A DNA stretch of 64,000 bases from contig NZ_CP117029.1 in assembly GCF_028551255.1 (NCBI RefSeq), positions 2,852,001 to 2,916,000 of the forward strand. Reading direction: 5' to 3'. The translations under genes were made by a program, and so were the position numbers. Source of the stretch: Vibrio tubiashii. Lineage in GTDB: Bacteria > Pseudomonadota > Gammaproteobacteria > Enterobacterales > Vibrionaceae. Every line of letters begins with the position of its first letter. Within the stretch, counting starts at the first letter, position 1. The notes below the pieces were generated by a model. The model was not told where the DNA came from. It saw only the letters and a program-made list of their open reading frames with translations, and did no database searches. Shown here one piece after another: positions 17,821 through 27,302 of the stretch.

Positions 17821-17838
17821 CTGTTTTTTTATCCAGTA
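17819..17838 (+). promoter_or_regulatory. LexA (SOS) box upstream of uvrA
   Basis: The 20 bases read TACTG, ten A/T-rich bases, then CAGTA, matching the TACTG-N10-CAGTA LexA operator at both conserved half-sites. It lies 66 bases before the uvrA ATG at 17904. UvrA is a well-known SOS gene in gammaproteobacteria, so the match has biological sense. Confidence 0.85.
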
Positions 17839-17903
17839 TTTCTTTGCACAATTCTCACACTATGTAATACTTAGCCAACTTGTTGTTACCTAGAGTGTTG
17901 AGA

Positions 17904-20726
17904 ATGGATCAGATAGAAGTCCGCGGTGCCCGCACCCATAACCTGAAAAATATTAACGTAACCATACCTCGTGATAAGTTGATCGTGATTACAGGTCTAT
18001 CTGGTTCAGGTAAGTCATCACTCGCTTTTGATACCTTGTATGCTGAAGGACAACGTCGCTACGTCGAATCATTATCCGCTTACGCTCGCCAATTCCTCTC
18101 TTTAATGGAAAAACCTGATGTTGACCATATTGAAGGCCTGTCTCCAGCGATCTCAATCGAGCAGAAATCAACCTCGCATAACCCACGCTCAACCGTCGGT
18201 ACCATTACTGAAGTCTACGATTATCTAAGACTACTCTATGCTCGTGTTGGTGAGCCACGCTGCCCTGACCACAAGGTTCCACTAGCTGCACAAACCGTAT
18301 CTCAGATGGTGGATAAAGTACTTGAGCTGCCAGAAGGTGCCAAGATGATGCTACTGGCTCCCATCGTTAAGGAGCGTAAAGGTGAGCACGTCAAAACCCT
18401 AGAAAATCTTGCAGCTCAAGGTTTCATTCGTGCGCGAATTGATGGTGAAACCTGTGATCTTTCCGATCCACCGACGCTAGAACTGCATAAAAAGCACACC
18501 ATTGAAGTGGTTGTCGACCGCTTTAAGGTGCGCGGTGATCTTCAACAGCGTCTTGCTGAATCGTTTGAGACCGCACTGGAGCTATCTGGCGGTATTGCTG
18601 TTGCTGCTGCTATGGACGGTGACGGAGAGGAAATCGTTTTCTCTGCAAACTTCGCTTGCCCACACTGTGGCTATAGCATGCAAGAACTAGAGCCTCGCCT
18701 ATTTTCTTTCAATAACCCCGCTGGTGCTTGTCACACTTGTGATGGACTTGGCGTTCAGCAGTACTTTGACCCTGCGCGAGTGATCGTCGACGATTCATTG
18801 AGCCTAGCAGAAGGGGCAATCCGAGGCTGGGATCAGAAAAACTATTACTACTTTCAGATGCTCTCTTCTCTGGCCGAGCATTATAATTTCGATCTGAAAG
18901 CACCATTTAATTCACTACCAAAGAAAATCCGTGATGTCATTCTGACTGGCTCTGGACGTACTGAAGTTGAGTTTAAATACATCAATGACCGTGGTGATAT
19001 TCGGGTTAAACGCCACCCATTTGAAGGGATATTAAATACCCTCGAACGCCGCTATCGTGATACTGAATCCAATGCTGTGCGTGAAGATTTAGCCAAATAT
19101 ATCTCGACCAAAACCTGTTCTAGCTGTGATGGCAGTCGCCTTCGTCTAGAAGCGCGCAATGTGTTTATTGGTAATACAACACTGCCCGAAATTGTTGAAC
19201 TAAGCATTGCTGACGCATTAGGCTTCTTTGCTTCTTTGCAACTTGAAGGACAACGCGCTCAGATCGCCGAAAAAGTAATGAAGGAGATCAATGATCGCCT
19301 GCAGTTCCTGGTTAACGTCGGTTTGAACTACCTTAACCTCTCTCGCAGTGCAGAGACTTTGTCCGGTGGTGAAGCTCAACGTATTCGTCTTGCGAGCCAG
19401 ATAGGTGCAGGGCTGGTTGGTGTGATGTACGTTCTCGATGAGCCTTCAATCGGCCTACATCAGCGAGATAACGAACGCCTACTTAAAACTCTGACTCACC
19501 TACGTGACCTAGGCAATACAGTGTTAGTAGTTGAGCATGATGAAGATGCCATTCGCATCGCTGATCATGTGATTGATATTGGCCCTGGTGCTGGCGTCCA
19601 CGGTGGCAACGTGGTTGCAGAAGGGACAATGGATGAGATTATTACCAACCCGAATTCAGTAACCGGACAGTACCTCAGCGGCAAAAAAGAAATCTCTATC
19701 CCAAGCAATCGTACGCCTAAAGATAGCAAGAAGGTGGTCGAGCTGGTTGGCGCTTCAGGCAACAACTTAAAAGATGTCACCTTAGAGATTCCTGTTGGTT
19801 TATTTAGCTGTATTACCGGTGTGTCTGGTTCAGGTAAATCAACCCTTATCAACGACACTTTCTTTAAGATTGCCCATACCCAGCTAAACGGAGCAACGAC
19901 AGCTATGCCGGCGCCATACAAGAAGATCAAAGGGCTAGAGCATTTTGATAAAGTGATCGATATCGACCAGAGCCCAATTGGTCGTACACCTCGTTCAAAC
20001 CCGGCTACCTACACAGGTATTTTTACGCCAATTCGTGAATTATTTGCTGGAACTCAAGAGTCTCGCTCTCGTGGCTATAAGCCGGGTCGCTTTAGTTTCA
20101 ATGTACGCGGTGGTCGTTGTGAGGCATGCCAAGGCGATGGCGTGATTAAAGTCGAAATGCACTTCCTGCCAGACGTTTATGTGCCATGTGATGTGTGTAA
20201 GGGCAAGCGTTACAATCGCGAAACCTTAGAGGTACGCTACAAAGGCAAGACAATCGATGAAGTACTGGAAATGACAGTCGAAGATGCACGCGAGTTCTTT
20301 GACCCAGTACCCGTGATTGCTCGCAAGTTACAAACCTTGATGGATGTGGGCTTATCCTACATTCGCTTAGGCCAAGCCGCGACGACCCTATCCGGTGGTG
20401 AAGCGCAGCGTGTCAAGTTAGCTCGTGAACTGTCTAAACGAGACACAGGTAAAACCCTATACATTTTGGATGAGCCAACTACTGGCTTACACTTCCACGA
20501 TATTCAGCAATTACTCACGGTACTGCATCGTCTACGTGACCATGGTAATACGGTAGTGGTGATTGAACACAACCTAGATGTGATCAAAACCGCGGACTGG
20601 ATTGTGGACTTAGGACCAGAAGGTGGCCAAGGAGGCGGTGAAATTATCGCTCAAGGCACGCCGGAAGATGTGTCACTCATCGAAGGCTCTCATACTGCCC
20701 GATTCCTCAAGCCTATGTTAAAATAG
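17904..20726 (+). CDS. uvrA: Excinuclease ABC subunit A UvrA
   Basis: 940 residues from the ATG at 17904 ([14 protein letters not shown]); a longer frame from 17880 adds eight residues without family support. Two ABC ATPase modules are visible: Walker [10 protein letters not shown] near residue 31 and GVSGSGKST near 640, each with a later signature LSGGEAQR, and zinc-finger Cys pairs (CPHC..CHTC near 253-282, CEAC..CDVC near 740-770). As a dimer it finds bulky DNA damage and loads UvrB in nucleotide-excision repair. A LexA box lies upstream and a hairpin downstream. Confidence 0.98.
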   Translation: MDQIEVRGARTHNLKNINVTIPRDKLIVITGLSGSGKSSLAFDTLYAEGQRRYVESLSAYARQFLSLMEKPDVDHIEGLSPAISIEQKSTSHNPRSTVGTITEVYDYLRLLYARVGEPRCPDHKVPLAAQTVSQMVDKVLELPEGAKMMLLAPIVKERKGEHVKTLENLAAQGFIRARIDGETCDLSDPPTLELHKKHTIEVVVDRFKVRGDLQQRLAESFETALELSGGIAVAAAMDGDGEEIVFSANFACPHCGYSMQELEPRLFSFNNPAGACHTCDGLGVQQYFDPARVIVDDSLSLAEGAIRGWDQKNYYYFQMLSSLAEHYNFDLKAPFNSLPKKIRDVILTGSGRTEVEFKYINDRGDIRVKRHPFEGILNTLERRYRDTESNAVREDLAKYISTKTCSSCDGSRLRLEARNVFIGNTTLPEIVELSIADALGFFASLQLEGQRAQIAEKVMKEINDRLQFLVNVGLNYLNLSRSAETLSGGEAQRIRLASQIGAGLVGVMYVLDEPSIGLHQRDNERLLKTLTHLRDLGNTVLVVEHDEDAIRIADHVIDIGPGAGVHGGNVVAEGTMDEIITNPNSVTGQYLSGKKEISIPSNRTPKDSKKVVELVGASGNNLKDVTLEIPVGLFSCITGVSGSGKSTLINDTFFKIAHTQLNGATTAMPAPYKKIKGLEHFDKVIDIDQSPIGRTPRSNPATYTGIFTPIRELFAGTQESRSRGYKPGRFSFNVRGGRCEACQGDGVIKVEMHFLPDVYVPCDVCKGKRYNRETLEVRYKGKTIDEVLEMTVEDAREFFDPVPVIARKLQTLMDVGLSYIRLGQAATTLSGGEAQRVKLARELSKRDTGKTLYILDEPTTGLHFHDIQQLLTVLHRLRDHGNTVVVIEHNLDVIKTADWIVDLGPEGGQGGGEIIAQGTPEDVSLIEGSHTARFLKPMLK

Positions 20727-20744
20727 CAATTAATAGTAAAATTT

Positions 20745-20780
20745 ACAGACCAGTGAGTATTTCGCTGGTCTGTTTGTTTG
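20745..20780 (+). terminator. Terminator after uvrA
   Basis: ACAGACCAG and CTGGTCTGT form a perfect 9-bp stem with an 11-base loop, followed by TTGTTTG, 18 bases past the uvrA stop. Confidence 0.85.
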
Positions 20781-20794
20781 AGGTATCAAGATTT

Positions 20795-22570
20795 ATGGCG
20801 ACCACACATGTAGCAGGGACAGAGCTTGAATTAAAGGCGCCAAAGATCCCTTTAACCAGACCTTTCTTAGTCACCATCGGGATACTCTTCCTGTTAGCGA
20901 TGCACTTTTTTATGCCCAATCCGGGGGGAGCTGGTCTTGCATTAGCCTTTAACCCCACGACTTGGTTTGTGGTGAGTTTCTCTATTGCGATCGGTTTATA
21001 TCAGCTCGGTAGCTACGGCAGCTTAAGATACAACAAGCTCACAATAGGTTTGTTTATATGCTGCATTATGCTCACCTTACCCGCGATCTATTCAGGTTCG
21101 AATCTTGAGTTATCGCTAGGGAAACTTACTGGACTTTGGGCTGGTTATATTCTGTTTGTTGTCTTGCAGCAATTTCGCTTCAGCAACAAACAAAAGCAGC
21201 GTCTACTCTGGTTTATCACCATAGCAGTCTTTATCGAAGCTATTTTCGGTTGGGTACAGTATTTGGTCTTAGAGCCCAGTAACATATTCGGCTACAACAC
21301 CGAATCAAACCGACCTTACGGCATCTTTCAGCAACCCAATGTAATGGCAAGTTTTCTCGCGACTGGATTAGCGCTATCTGGCTACTTGCTCACCCGTCAT
21401 CCGACTAAGTACCAACGTAAAGTCAGTGAAGTCGCATTGCTGTATCTAATGCCCGTTGCGACTGTCCCACTGCTGGTTGTATTGGCTTCGCGCACGGGTT
21501 GGTTGGCCGCAGTTCTTTCTGTTGCCCTTTTGATTCCGTATGTATTTAGATTTGCAACCAAAAAGCGCTTTGTCGGTTGGATAGTGGCAATAATTGTGGG
21601 AACTGGGCTAGGCTTTTCAACCCCATTAATGACTGGGCAAGATGACTCTTTAGTGGAACAGAAGAGCAATCTAGAAAGCCCGAGAAGGTATACCTTTCCT
21701 CAGGCACTCGACATGCTGATCGAAAAGCCGTTTACAGGCTATGGTTATGGTCGATTTGAGCCAGAGTACATGGTGTACACAGCGAGACAACATCAGTTAA
21801 ATCAGAGTTATAAGCCTGGTTTAGCGGCAATGGACCATCCACATAACGAATTGCTCTACTGGGGAGTGGAAGGTGGCTTACTACCACTACTCGCCATCAT
21901 ACTCGCAGCGCTATTTGTTCTTGCTAGGCTTTATCAAGCGAAGAAAGGTACACGCTTGGCAATGTTTGCCCTGTTTGTACCCATCGTACTGCACAGTCAG
22001 CTTGAGTATCCGTTTTATCACTCAGCGATTCACTGGATAACCTTTGTCATTCTGCTCTACTGGGTTGATCAAAGAGCGAGCAGTTATCGTCAAGCACCAT
22101 TTAGTGTCATCTCCAAAACGGCACTACGAGTGTTCAGCTTAGTCATACCAATAGTGACAAGCTTCTATATGCTGACCACTTTGCATACCAATTATGTACT
22201 TACCCAGTTTGAGCGCTCACAGCCTAAAGATCCTGACATACTTAACCAAGTAACTAACCCTGTGGTTTGGAAAGACAGATACGATTGGGATATCTATAGC
22301 ACCTATCTCAACATTGGCTTATACAAGCAAGATCCCCAGTTTATCCAGCCATACATAGATTGGTCACTGAAGATTATTAAAGATAAGCCTCGACCTGCTT
22401 TCTATAACAATCTGATCTTGGCCTATCAAGGATTGGGAGACAGTGTTAGAGCGGAGCAAATTCGCAGCGAAGCGCAGTTCCTATTCCCTGAGCAGGATTT
22501 CTCTGAGGTGCAGTACATCCCACCGAATATCGATGCTTTAAAGGCGGACAGTGAAAAAGAGACTAACTAG
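20795..22570 (+). CDS. pglL: PglL-type O-oligosaccharyltransferase (Wzy_C family)
   Basis: 591 residues from the ATG at 20795 (MATTHVAGTE); an upstream frame to 20753 lies within the uvrA terminator. About 10-12 hydrophobic segments cover residues 20-460. The Wzy_C periplasmic loop carries YGYGRFEP and the DHPHNELLYWGVEGG motif typical of O-antigen ligases and O-oligosaccharyltransferases. The last 130 residues form a soluble, TPR-like tail. Its position beside uvrA corresponds to the V. cholerae gene described as PglL, which moves lipid-linked glycans to Ser/Thr of proteins such as pilins. A role on MSHA or other pilins here is inference. Confidence 0.82.
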   Translation: MATTHVAGTELELKAPKIPLTRPFLVTIGILFLLAMHFFMPNPGGAGLALAFNPTTWFVVSFSIAIGLYQLGSYGSLRYNKLTIGLFICCIMLTLPAIYSGSNLELSLGKLTGLWAGYILFVVLQQFRFSNKQKQRLLWFITIAVFIEAIFGWVQYLVLEPSNIFGYNTESNRPYGIFQQPNVMASFLATGLALSGYLLTRHPTKYQRKVSEVALLYLMPVATVPLLVVLASRTGWLAAVLSVALLIPYVFRFATKKRFVGWIVAIIVGTGLGFSTPLMTGQDDSLVEQKSNLESPRRYTFPQALDMLIEKPFTGYGYGRFEPEYMVYTARQHQLNQSYKPGLAAMDHPHNELLYWGVEGGLLPLLAIILAALFVLARLYQAKKGTRLAMFALFVPIVLHSQLEYPFYHSAIHWITFVILLYWVDQRASSYRQAPFSVISKTALRVFSLVIPIVTSFYMLTTLHTNYVLTQFERSQPKDPDILNQVTNPVVWKDRYDWDIYSTYLNIGLYKQDPQFIQPYIDWSLKIIKDKPRPAFYNNLILAYQGLGDSVRAEQIRSEAQFLFPEQDFSEVQYIPPNIDALKADSEKETN

Positions 22571-22586
22571 AGTCTACAGATATAAT

Positions 22587-22610
22587 TAAGGCGACCACCT
22601 GGTCGCCTTA
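22587..22610. terminator. Bidirectional terminator between pglL and the aminotransferase gene
   Basis: An almost fully self-complementary 24-mer (TAAGGCGACCA / TGGTCGCCTTA with a 2-base centre) sits between the convergent genes, flanked by A/T runs on both sides. Confidence 0.88.
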
Positions 22611-22634
22611 TTAATTGATATGTTATGGAGACTG

Positions 22635-23756
22635 CTATTGCGTTAATGCCTCTTCGAGCGCTCTAAGACATAATGCGACATTCTCCGCGCGAGCACCGTA
22701 ACCCATCAAGCCAATACGCCACGCTTTACCAGCTAACGCGCCTAAGCCCGCGCCAATTTCTAGGTTGTAAGTCTCTAGTAGGTGAGTTCTCACTTTAGCT
22801 TCATCAATGCCTTGCGGAACATAAATGGCGTTGAGCTGAGGTAAGCGAGAGTCCTGTTCAACAACGAACTCAAATCCTAGTTTCTCCAAGCCTTGTTTAA
22901 GTTTCTCATGCATATCTCTATGTCTCTGCCATGCGTTTTCAAGCCCTTCATTTTTTAGAATCAACAGAGACTCATGCAGAGCATATAAACTGTTGACCGG
23001 CGCAGTGTGGTGATAACTACGTTTTCCTTCACCGCTCCAATAGCCAAGCACTAAACTCTGATCTAGGAACCAACTTTGCACTGGTGTAGTTCGTGCTTGA
23101 ATTTTCTCAATCGCAGCAGGAGAAAAGGTCACCGGAGAAAGACCCGGAACACAAGAAAGACACTTCTGACTGCCTGAATAAACCGCATCTAGTTGCCATT
23201 CATCGACCTTAAGCGGTACTCCACCTAACGAGGTCACAGCATCTACAATGGTCAGCAAGCCATATTGCTTCGCCAACTTACCCAAAGCCTCTGCATCACT
23301 GCATGCACCCGACGACGTTTCAGCGTGAACAAAAGCTAGGATTTTCGCATCAGGGTTGTCTTTTAACGCTTGCTCGACTTTATCGATAGAGACTGGCGCG
23401 CCCCACTCATCATCGACAACTGCGGCAATGCCGCCTGCACGTACAACATTTTCACGCATACGCTCGCCAAACACGCCATTGCGACAAACAATCACCTTTT
23501 CACCCGGCTCAATCAAGTTAACGAAACAAGTCTCCATCCCTGCACTACCCGGGGCAGAAACGGCAATCGTAAACTCATTGTCGGTTTGGAATGCGTACTT
23601 GAGCAGCGATTTAAGCTCATCCATCATGCCCACAAATAATGGGTCTAAATGACCAACTGTCGGGCGACTCAAAGCTTGTAACACTTGAGGAGATATATCT
23701 GAAGGCCCTGGCCCCATAAGAATACGGTGAGGGGGGATAAAACTTTGAATCGTCAT
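22635..23756 (-). CDS. Class V aminotransferase (alanine-glyoxylate / serine-pyruvate type)
   Basis: 373 residues from the ATG at 23756 (MTIQSFIPPHRILMGPGPSD), preceded by AAGGAG; a longer frame to 23780 lacks a site. The PLP-binding Lys is in SGSQKCLSC at about residue 198, with VDAVTSLGG upstream (the PLP-contacting Asp), and PGPS near the start, as in AGXT-like fold-type I enzymes. It probably uses alanine or serine as amino donor and glyoxylate or pyruvate as acceptor. Substrate cannot be decided from sequence. It is convergent with pglL and divergent from lysC. Confidence 0.85.
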   Translation of the reverse strand: MTIQSFIPPHRILMGPGPSDISPQVLQALSRPTVGHLDPLFVGMMDELKSLLKYAFQTDNEFTIAVSAPGSAGMETCFVNLIEPGEKVIVCRNGVFGERMRENVVRAGGIAAVVDDEWGAPVSIDKVEQALKDNPDAKILAFVHAETSSGACSDAEALGKLAKQYGLLTIVDAVTSLGGVPLKVDEWQLDAVYSGSQKCLSCVPGLSPVTFSPAAIEKIQARTTPVQSWFLDQSLVLGYWSGEGKRSYHHTAPVNSLYALHESLLILKNEGLENAWQRHRDMHEKLKQGLEKLGFEFVVEQDSRLPQLNAIYVPQGIDEAKVRTHLLETYNLEIGAGLGALAGKAWRIGLMGYGARAENVALCLRALEEALTQ

Positions 23757-23921
23757 TGGCAGCTCCTTTTTAATTATCACTATAGTTTTTGTATTATCTT
23801 TTACTTCCTTAAACCCACCTTAATTCAATTCTTTGTTGGCAGCAATTAGCCCAAAGTATTGAGGTCAAACCAGTGTCACAAGTTTGTTAATTATAAAAAG
23901 GCATAAAGTTACAAATTCTCA

Positions 23922-23950
23922 TTGACATAGTTCACAGAAAAACGTTCAAT
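23922..23950 (+). promoter_or_regulatory. Probable promoter of the lysine riboswitch-lysC transcript
   Basis: A perfect TTGACA (23922-23927) is followed after 17 bases by TTCAAT (23945-23950), a weak -10. Transcription would start about 35-40 bases before the riboswitch. The -35 and the position support it; the -10 is poor. Confidence 0.5.
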
Positions 23951-23993
23951 GCGGATATGTGGCGAATATTTATGCCACATAGCAAATTATTTT

Positions 23994-24163
23994 GCAGAAG
24001 AGGAGCACTGCCCAGGTAGACGTGTTGTGGAGCCACAAATCCGATACAGCACATTGAGGGGGAGCAGTGCCGAGGTAGATCCGAAATGTCGGTTTGGATC
24101 TGTCGGTTGCTAGGGTTGAATCCCTACAACTGTCATCAGCCCAGTCTGATGATGAGCTTCTGA
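23994..24163 (+). ncRNA. Lysine riboswitch (L box) upstream of lysC
   Basis: The leader follows the E. coli lysC L box closely in order: a closing helix GCAGAAG..CTTCTG, then GGAGCACTGCCCAGGTAGA, GGAGCC, TTGAGGGGGAGCAGTGCCGAGGT, a variable arm, GGGTTGAATCCC, and TGTCATCAG..CTGATGATG. These are the conserved internal-loop segments that bind lysine. It lies 121 bases before the lysC GTG. I see no strong intrinsic terminator between the aptamer and the gene, so control of translation initiation is more likely. Confidence 0.93.
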
Positions 24164-24284
24164 GGAAAGTCATACATATAAAAGACCCCCTCTCTTTCGC
24201 TCAACTCTCTTCATCAAAGCAAAACACTGGATGTTGGTATAGCTACCAAAAGTTTTTATTTTAGGAAGTCGTGGGAGAAATGCT

Positions 24285-25637
24285 GTGAGCAGTTTTAATG
24301 TAGCTAAATTTGGTGGAACAAGCGTTGCTAACTTTGAGGCAATGAGCCGTTGTGCTGCAATTATTGAAAGCAATCCAAATACAAAACTCGTTGTGAGTAG
24401 CGCTTGCTCAGGTGTCACTAATCTTCTGGTCGAGCTCGCAAATGGCGTACAAGACCAAGTTCGTCGCAGTGAGATTCTGACTAAACTGGCGCAAATTCAT
24501 GATGCGGTACTCGAACAGCTTGAAGATGGAACCCAAGCTGCAAGCGATGTCTACGAGATTCTCGACACAGTGACTAGCCTTGCAGAAGCGGCATCGATCC
24601 AAGCAAGCCACAAACTGACAGACCACCTAGTCGCGTGTGGTGAACTGATGTCGACCCACCTACTTACTCAATTGATGAAAGAGCGCGGTATCAGCGCAGT
24701 ACGTTTTGATATTCGTGACATTCTGCGCACCGACAGCAATTTCGGTAAAGCAGAGCCACAACTAGACCAGATCAGCGAGCTTGCTCAGCAGTCGCTAGTG
24801 CCGTTATGCCAAGATGCAGTAGTGATTACTCAAGGCTTTATCGGTTCTGACGCCGAAGGCAACACCACTACTTTAGGTCGTGGTGGTAGTGATTACAGTG
24901 CAGCCCTAATCGCCGAAGCCGTTGAAGCTTCTGGACTTGAGATTTGGACAGACGTTCCTGGTATTTACACCACAGATCCACGCATTGCGCCCAAAGCATC
25001 TCCAATTCCTGAAATTAGTTTTAGTGAAGCGTCAGAAATGGCTAATTTTGGCGCTAAAATTCTCCACCCATCGACGCTTCTTCCTGCACTACGCCACGAT
25101 ATTCCTGTGTTTGTCGGCTCATCGAAAGAGCCGCAGAAGGGCGGTACTTGGATTCGCCATCAGGTAGAAAGCTCACCGCTATTCCGTGCCCTAGCTCTGC
25201 GTTGTAACCAAACCATGGTAACACTGCGCAGCGCTAACATGTTCCATGCCTACGGCTTCCTCGCAAAAGTGTTTGAGATCCTTGCTAAACACAAAATCTC
25301 GGTAGACTTGATTACCACTTCAGAGATCAGTGTGTCGCTCACTCTAGACCAAACAGACACTGCTGGCGGCGCACCGCAACTTCCAGAAGCCGCACGAATT
25401 GAGCTCGAAGAGTTATGTACTGTCGAGGTAGAACACAACCTATGTTTAGTGGCTCTGATTGGTAACAATATGAGTGAGAGTAAAGGCTATGCCAAACAAG
25501 TTTTCAGCACTTTAGAAGATTTCAACCTGCGTATGATTTGCTACGGCGCGAGCCCACACAATCTGTGTTTCTTAGTTGATGAGTCTGTTTCAAAACAAGC
25601 GATTCAGAAACTGCATACAGAGTTGTTTGAGGAATAA
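24285..25637 (+). CDS. lysC: Lysine-sensitive aspartokinase III LysC
   Basis: 450 residues starting with GTG at 24285, 8 bases after GGGAG. The only nearby ATG (24280) gives a two-codon frame ending in TGA, so GTG is the real start. The kinase motif FNVAKFGGTSVANF opens the protein, GRGGSDYSA lies near residue 200, and two ACT domains occupy the C-terminal third (FLAKVFEILAKHKISVDLI; VALIGNNMSESKGYA). It phosphorylates aspartate, the first step to lysine, methionine and threonine. A lysine riboswitch precedes it, matching the lysine-inhibited isoform. Confidence 0.95.
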   Translation: MSSFNVAKFGGTSVANFEAMSRCAAIIESNPNTKLVVSSACSGVTNLLVELANGVQDQVRRSEILTKLAQIHDAVLEQLEDGTQAASDVYEILDTVTSLAEAASIQASHKLTDHLVACGELMSTHLLTQLMKERGISAVRFDIRDILRTDSNFGKAEPQLDQISELAQQSLVPLCQDAVVITQGFIGSDAEGNTTTLGRGGSDYSAALIAEAVEASGLEIWTDVPGIYTTDPRIAPKASPIPEISFSEASEMANFGAKILHPSTLLPALRHDIPVFVGSSKEPQKGGTWIRHQVESSPLFRALALRCNQTMVTLRSANMFHAYGFLAKVFEILAKHKISVDLITTSEISVSLTLDQTDTAGGAPQLPEAARIELEELCTVEVEHNLCLVALIGNNMSESKGYAKQVFSTLEDFNLRMICYGASPHNLCFLVDESVSKQAIQKLHTELFEE

Positions 25638-25639
25638 AA

Positions 25640-25674
25640 GGGATTCGGGATTCGGGATTCGGGATTCGGGATTC
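25640..25674. repeat. Tandem repeat (GGGATTC)x5
   Basis: Five perfect copies of the 7-bp unit GGGATTC begin 2 bases after the lysC stop and end before the terminator hairpin. No gene overlaps it. Confidence 0.97.
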
Positions 25675-25686
25675 GACGGATATTTT

Positions 25687-25720
25687 AAAGGGTTGGCATT
25701 TTTGCCAACCCTTTCGTTTT
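25687..25720 (+). terminator. Terminator after lysC
   Basis: AAAGGGTTGGCA and TGCCAACCCTTT pair as a 12-bp stem around a 4-base T loop, followed by CGTTTT. It lies between two tandem arrays. Confidence 0.88.
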
Positions 25721-25760
25721 GGAGAGCTGGAGAGCTGGAGAGCTGGAGAGCTGGAGAGCT
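25721..25760. repeat. Tandem repeat (GGAGAGCT)x5
   Basis: Five perfect copies of an 8-bp unit directly after the lysC terminator. The unit is a rotation of the GCTGGAGA unit at 27831 and 47991. Confidence 0.97.
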
Positions 25761-25792
25761 AAAGCTTCAAGACCTTGATAAATGAGTCAAGT

Positions 25793-25860
25793 CTAGTTCT
25801 CCAGCAGCGAAGCGGTCTAGCTATCCTTAGGACGTAGTCCGCTCCTTGTTTACTCCCCCG
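25793..25860. repeat. Dispersed GGACGAAGTCC-type repeat, copy 1
   Basis: The segment runs from CTAGTTCTCCAGC through GGACGTAGTCCGCTCC to ACTCCCCCGC and is shared, with changes, with 27990-28047. Its right end covers the pmbA stop codon and last codons (AGE). Confidence 0.7.
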
Positions 25861-27193
25861 CAACCTTCATTGACTCAAGTAGGATCGAGCCAGTTTGGAT
25901 CTGCGAGCGAGTCTCTACATCGTTGCCTACGGCAACAATCTGATTAAACATATCTTTGAGGTTGCTTGCGATGGTGATTTCAGACACTGGGAACTGAATT
26001 TCACCGTTCTCTACCCAAAAACCTGCTGCGCCACGAGAGTAATCGCCAGTCACGATATTAACGCCTTGGCCCATCACTTCTGTCACTAGTAAACCAGTAC
26101 CTAGCTCTTTCAGCATTTGCTCAAAGTTCTGACCTGTCGATTGTACAAACCAGTTATGGATCCCACCCGCGTGACCAGTTGGCGTCATATCCATTTTACG
26201 CGCCGCGTAGCTAGTAAGCAGGTAAGTAGCAAGAACACCATCAGTAATGATCTCGCGATCTTGGGTAAACACCCCTTCACTATCAAATGGGCTTGATGCA
26301 AGACCACGCAACACATGCGGGCGTTCAGAGACATTAAACCACTCAGGCAGAACTTGTTTACCTAAGTGATCAAGCAAGAAAGAAGATTTACGGTAAAGGT
26401 TACCACCACTGATCGCCATCACTAGGTGACCAAGTAGGCCAGTGGCTACATCAGCCGCAAACATCACTGGATATTGGCCTGTTTTTAGCTTTTGTGCATC
26501 AAGACGGCTAACGGTCTTTTCCGCAGCTTTCTGACCGACAGTTTCTGGCGTCCAAAGCTCATCTTTATGGCGCGCCACTGTGTAGCTGTAATCACGCTCC
26601 ATTTCACCGTTATTGCCCTGACCAATCACACAGCAGCTCGTGCTATGGCGGCTAGAAGCATAGCTAGCGAGCAGTCCATGGCTATTACCATAGACCTTCA
26701 AACCATAGTGGCTATCGTAGCTAGCGCCATCACTTTGCTTGATCTTATCGCTGTAAGAAAGAGCCTGTTGCTCGGCTGCAATCGCTACTTTCGCAGCATA
26801 GTCTGGATCTGGCGTATCAGGATGGAATAGATCAAGATCAGGCACCTCTTGCACCATTAGCTCTTTTGGAGCAGGGCCGGCATAAGGATCTTCAGAGGTG
26901 TATTGCGCAATATCGAGTGCCGCAAGAACAGTTTGTTGGATCGCTTTGTCACTCAGATCGGAAGTGGATGCGCTGCCTTTACGCTGATTACGGTAAACGG
27001 TAATCCCAAGCGCGCCATCACTGTTAAATTCAACGTTCTCCACTTCGCACATACGAGTCGAAACACTCAGACCCGTGGTCTTGCTGATCGCGACTTCGGC
27101 GGCATCTGACTTCTCTGCTGCCATCTCAAGAGCTTTGGCTACTGCCTCTTCTAACTCAACTCGCTGTTGAGCAACTTGCTGTCTTACGTCCAT
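25850..27193 (-). CDS. pmbA: Metalloprotease PmbA/TldE
   Basis: 447 residues from the ATG at 27193 ([10 protein letters not shown]); eight further upstream residues are possible but unlike family starts. Conserved TldD/TldE blocks are clear: [47 protein letters not shown] and [21 protein letters not shown]. PmbA works with TldD as a heterodimer on unfolded or modified peptides, for example CcdA and microcin B17 precursor in E. coli. TldE subunits lack the zinc-binding His pair. It is divergent from yjgA, as in E. coli. Confidence 0.96.
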   Translation of the reverse strand: MDVRQQVAQQRVELEEAVAKALEMAAEKSDAAEVAISKTTGLSVSTRMCEVENVEFNSDGALGITVYRNQRKGSASTSDLSDKAIQQTVLAALDIAQYTSEDPYAGPAPKELMVQEVPDLDLFHPDTPDPDYAAKVAIAAEQQALSYSDKIKQSDGASYDSHYGLKVYGNSHGLLASYASSRHSTSCCVIGQGNNGEMERDYSYTVARHKDELWTPETVGQKAAEKTVSRLDAQKLKTGQYPVMFAADVATGLLGHLVMAISGGNLYRKSSFLLDHLGKQVLPEWFNVSERPHVLRGLASSPFDSEGVFTQDREIITDGVLATYLLTSYAARKMDMTPTGHAGGIHNWFVQSTGQNFEQMLKELGTGLLVTEVMGQGVNIVTGDYSRGAAGFWVENGEIQFPVSEITIASNLKDMFNQIVAVGNDVETRSQIQTGSILLESMKVAGE

Positions 27194-27302
27194 ATTTTCT
27201 TTATTTCTTAAGATCAATTGCCTTTAGAATAACAAGAATTTCGCTTTCTCCCCACGATTCTTGTTAAAATAGAGAAATAGATGTTCAAATTAAGGCAGAA
27301 AA

